Positions 5,048 to 6,484 of a stretch of DNA of 6,484 nt are shown piece after piece (within the stretch, counting starts at the first letter, position 1; each line of letters starts with the position of its first letter). This DNA is from Lachnospiraceae bacterium. GTDB lineage: Bacteria > Bacillota > Clostridia > Lachnospirales > Lachnospiraceae. The notes under the pieces were generated by a model. That model made no database searches. It saw only the letters and a list, made by a program, of their open reading frames with translations, and was not told the origin of the DNA. The position numbers and the translations under genes are program-made. The DNA is taken from the NCBI GenBank assembly GCA_014804225.1, contig JAAVAF010000118.1, positions 1-6,484 of the forward strand, written 5' to 3'.

Positions 5048-6115
5048 CTACATAAAATTTTGTACGTTAATTGTCCAGCCTCGTTTTTTGCCTTCGGGAC
5101 GGGCAATGTACCCTTTTTCGGCGAGGTTGTCCACTTGCTTTTGGATTGCGGAGCGGCTTATGCCAAGTGTCGTGGATATGGTCGAGAGTGAGGCATTAGG
5201 GTCAGATTGAAGAACACGTAGAATGCGTCCGGAAGTTGCAGTGGAGAACCGAATAATTTCTCCTTCATACCACCACATTATTTCTCGGTCACCTGATATA
5301 AATTCAAGCATAGCTGATATATCAGCTGACAGTGCTTTCTCCATATAGTCCACAAATGGGGCGATGGATTTAAACGATGCATGTGCACCGTCTGCCGGAA
5401 TCGGACCTACAGAAGCATCTGCAAGAGCCAATGCACTCAGATAGGCTTTCTTATTTTTACTACGGATAACCATCATTGGCCATTTATGACGACTTAAGAT
5501 GAAGTTAACCATCAGTCGAGCGATACGTCCATTGCCGTCTTCAAATGGGTGAATTCGGATATAACGGTAATGAAAAAGTGCGGCAAGTTGAATAGGAGAC
5601 ATTGACCCCTCCTCAGCAACTTCGTTATACCAACGCACTAAATCGGCCATCAGTGCAGGTGTTTCTTCAGGAGAAGCATATTCAAACCGTTCTCCAGTTG
5701 GAGTAATGACTGAATTAGGACGCGTTTTGTATCTTCCGGCATGAACTGTATAGCTTGTGGTTTCTCCGCCAGGCAATTTACGATAAACCTTATAGTCTTC
5801 TCGCAACATTACCTGATGTACTTGACGAATGAAAGTTTCAGTCAATGGCTCATCGGTTTGTGCCTCTTGCTCAACCATATTTAGACAAATGTTATGAGCC
5901 TTCATCTCCTCCAGATCCTTCATCTTTGCCGAGCCAATGACTTCACCGAGAAGAAGTAGTACCTCAGTTTGTCCATATGTGAGCGTATTACCCTCAATAT
6001 GATTGCTATTATAGTTGAAGTCAAGCATAAATTTACGTTTCAGTCGCTTTTCGTCATCAGATGAAAACGGCTGCACGTCTAACCATTGACTATAAAGTTT
6101 AGCGAGCTGGGACAT
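5048..6115 (-). CDS. fic: class II Fic family protein with C-terminal winged helix
   Basis: This 355-residue protein has a Fic domain with the full active-site loop HPFEDGNGRIAR (189-200): H189 is the catalytic base and D193 the metal-binding residue, as in active AMP-transferring (AMPylating) Fic enzymes. An N-terminal inhibitory helix motif SNHIEGN (37-43, (S/T)xxxE(G/N), with E41 the blocking glutamate) makes it class II, self-inhibited in cis. The TSYTVHAGRYKTRP segment (120-133) is the target-docking hairpin region. Residues about 296-348 form a winged helix-turn-helix (LSTISTTLGISRSAIQKQVDNLAEKGYI), common in bacterial Fic proteins. The target is unknown; AMPylation of proteins is the family's known reaction. 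ATG 6115 follows a full promoter (-7 at 6139-6132). The 2TM gene begins 7 nt after the stop. The winged helix and the repeat-rich promoter suggest it may bind its own control region. Confidence 0.92.
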   Translation of the reverse strand: MSQLAKLYSQWLDVQPFSSDDEKRLKRKFMLDFNYNSNHIEGNTLTYGQTEVLLLLGEVIGSAKMKDLEEMKAHNICLNMVEQEAQTDEPLTETFIRQVHQVMLREDYKVYRKLPGGETTSYTVHAGRYKTRPNSVITPTGERFEYASPEETPALMADLVRWYNEVAEEGSMSPIQLAALFHYRYIRIHPFEDGNGRIARLMVNFILSRHKWPMMVIRSKNKKAYLSALALADASVGPIPADGAHASFKSIAPFVDYMEKALSADISAMLEFISGDREIMWWYEGEIIRFSTATSGRILRVLQSDPNASLSTISTTLGISRSAIQKQVDNLAEKGYIARPEGKKRGWTINVQNFM

Positions 6116-6131
6116 AACAAATTATTTGTCG

Positions 6132-6163
6132 CAAATATACAAAATATACCACTTATGCACAAA
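6132..6163 (-). promoter_or_regulatory. complete Bacteroidetes-type promoter of fic
   Basis: On the minus strand TTTG (6163-6160, -33) is separated by 20 nt from TATATTTG (6139-6132, -7), which lies 16 nt before ATG 6115. Both elements and the spacing match the Bacteroides consensus. A TACCAC box (6147-6152) lies inside the spacer, and another (6167-6172) lies directly upstream of the -33 element. Confidence 0.7.
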
Positions 6164-6248
6164 TATACCACCTAAAAAGTGGTACAAATAATAATTCCTA
6201 TCAGAATGTACCACCATATAGTAATTATACCACCTTTTGAGTGGTATA
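6146..6248. repeat. six-copy TACCAC operator-like array in the fic promoter
   Basis: TACCAC occurs at 6147-6152, 6167-6172, 6209-6214 and 6228-6233 on the plus strand, and as GTGGTA at 6179-6184 and 6241-6246. The 6167-6184 pair forms TACCAC-N6-GTGGTA, and the 6222-6252 pair is a perfect 12-bp inverted repeat. The copies sit around and inside the -33/-7 elements of fic, so a bound protein would block RNA polymerase. The Fic winged helix or another regulator, such as the one encoded beyond 6278, could bind. Confidence 0.6.
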
Positions 6249-6252
6249 ATTA
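6222..6252. promoter_or_regulatory. perfect 12-bp inverted repeat, candidate operator
   Basis: TAATTATACCAC (6222-6233) and GTGGTATAATTA (6241-6252) are exact reverse complements with a 7-nt spacer CTTTTGA. It is 25 nt downstream of the upstream gene's stop, where a terminator would be, but no T-run follows on the minus strand. Because it is built from the same TACCAC box as the fic promoter copies, operator is the better reading. Confidence 0.5.
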
Positions 6253-6277
6253 GGTAAACGTATTGGAAGATGTGTAA

Positions 6278-6484
6278 TTAGTATTCCAGTTGTCCTTTCT
6301 TGTTTATGCCGTGTCTCTTACGCTGTTCAAGCAGAGCACGTTCCGATATTCCCAGCAGCTTTGCCGCCGCTGTCCAAGAGCCCCCACGACGGTAAGCCTC
6401 GATGATACGGTCACGGTCTTTGTCAGGGTCTTTAAGCAACAGGCTTGTTTCAGGTGCAGGGGCTGACTCGCTTATGTCGAGGTC
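6278..6484 (-). CDS. C-terminal part of a Fis-type helix-turn-helix protein (partial)
   Basis: The minus strand is open from the window edge to TAA at 6280-6278, giving the last 68 residues of a protein whose start lies outside. An acidic/proline-rich linker (DLDISESAPAPETS) is followed by DRDRIIEAYRRGGSWTAAAKLLGISERALLEQRKRHGI. This matches the Fis-type helix-turn-helix (AAxxLGISxxxL) that ends sigma-54 response regulators and other Fis-domain proteins. Nothing shows which N-terminal domain it carries, so gene identity is open. It reads in the same direction as fic, 162 nt upstream. Base composition is moderate, like that of fic. Confidence 0.65.
   Translation of the reverse strand, partial: DLDISESAPAPETSLLLKDPDKDRDRIIEAYRRGGSWTAAAKLLGISERALLEQRKRHGINKKGQLEY

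Noticed and set aside
5041..5106. Upstream start (ATG 5106) for the 2TM gene
   Set aside because: It would overlap the last 19 codons of fic and give a non-conserved-looking extension; ATG 5040, 7 nt after the fic stop, is simpler.
1..6484. CRISPR array, insertion-sequence ends or rRNA genes
   Set aside because: No evenly spaced repeats, transposase frames or rRNA-like blocks are visible; the repeat clusters are short promoter boxes.

Overview
The window looks like Bacteroidales (Bacteroides, Parabacteroides or a near relative). The main evidence is the promoter style. TATATTTG or TAACTTTG, which match the Bacteroidetes -7 consensus TAnnTTTG, lie just upstream of most genes; the fic gene also has a matching TTTG -33 element 20 nt away. 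Shine-Dalgarno sequences are not evident. Protein flavours (AAA_14/DUF4143 ATPase, Fic with a C-terminal winged helix) also fit. No taxonomic marker gene is present, so this is an inference.

Layout. Positions 1-32 may hold the first codons of a leftward gene. Positions 135-1127 (+) carry an amidohydrolase-2/ACMSD-like metallo-enzyme gene that is broken by two small deletions but keeps every recognisable metal-ligand codon; a good intrinsic terminator follows at 1147-1181. Positions 1182-1636 have no convincing gene. They hold a minus-strand intrinsic terminator and, next to it, a stretch that resembles the 3' end of a tRNA gene (minus strand) without the rest of the tRNA. I read this as a possible attachment-site scar marking the left edge of an integrated element that extends to the right.

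Right of that point the content looks accessory. There is an AT-rich DUF2971 gene (1637-2710, +), a convergent AAA_14/DUF4143 ATPase (2728-3969, -), and a leftward pair: a class II Fic protein with a winged-helix tail (5048-6115, -), followed after 7 nt by an AT-rich two-transmembrane protein of unknown function (4135-5040, -). The window closes with the C-terminal end of a Fis-type helix-turn-helix protein (6278 to beyond 6484, -). Base composition alternates: the DUF2971 and 2TM genes are strikingly AT-rich, while the ATPase, fic and amidohydrolase genes are not. This suggests mosaic assembly.

How the genes may work together. The tightest functional suggestion is the fic-2TM pair, probably one transcript. 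Its promoter is studded with six TACCAC boxes, two as nearly or fully paired palindromes, one inside the -33/-7 spacer. The Fic protein carries its own winged helix, so autoregulation is an attractive hypothesis. The ATPase promoter region has a different box family (TTTTATCCA, three copies). The set resembles the cargo of a defence or toxin-type island, but no gene here is a proven defence gene from sequence alone.
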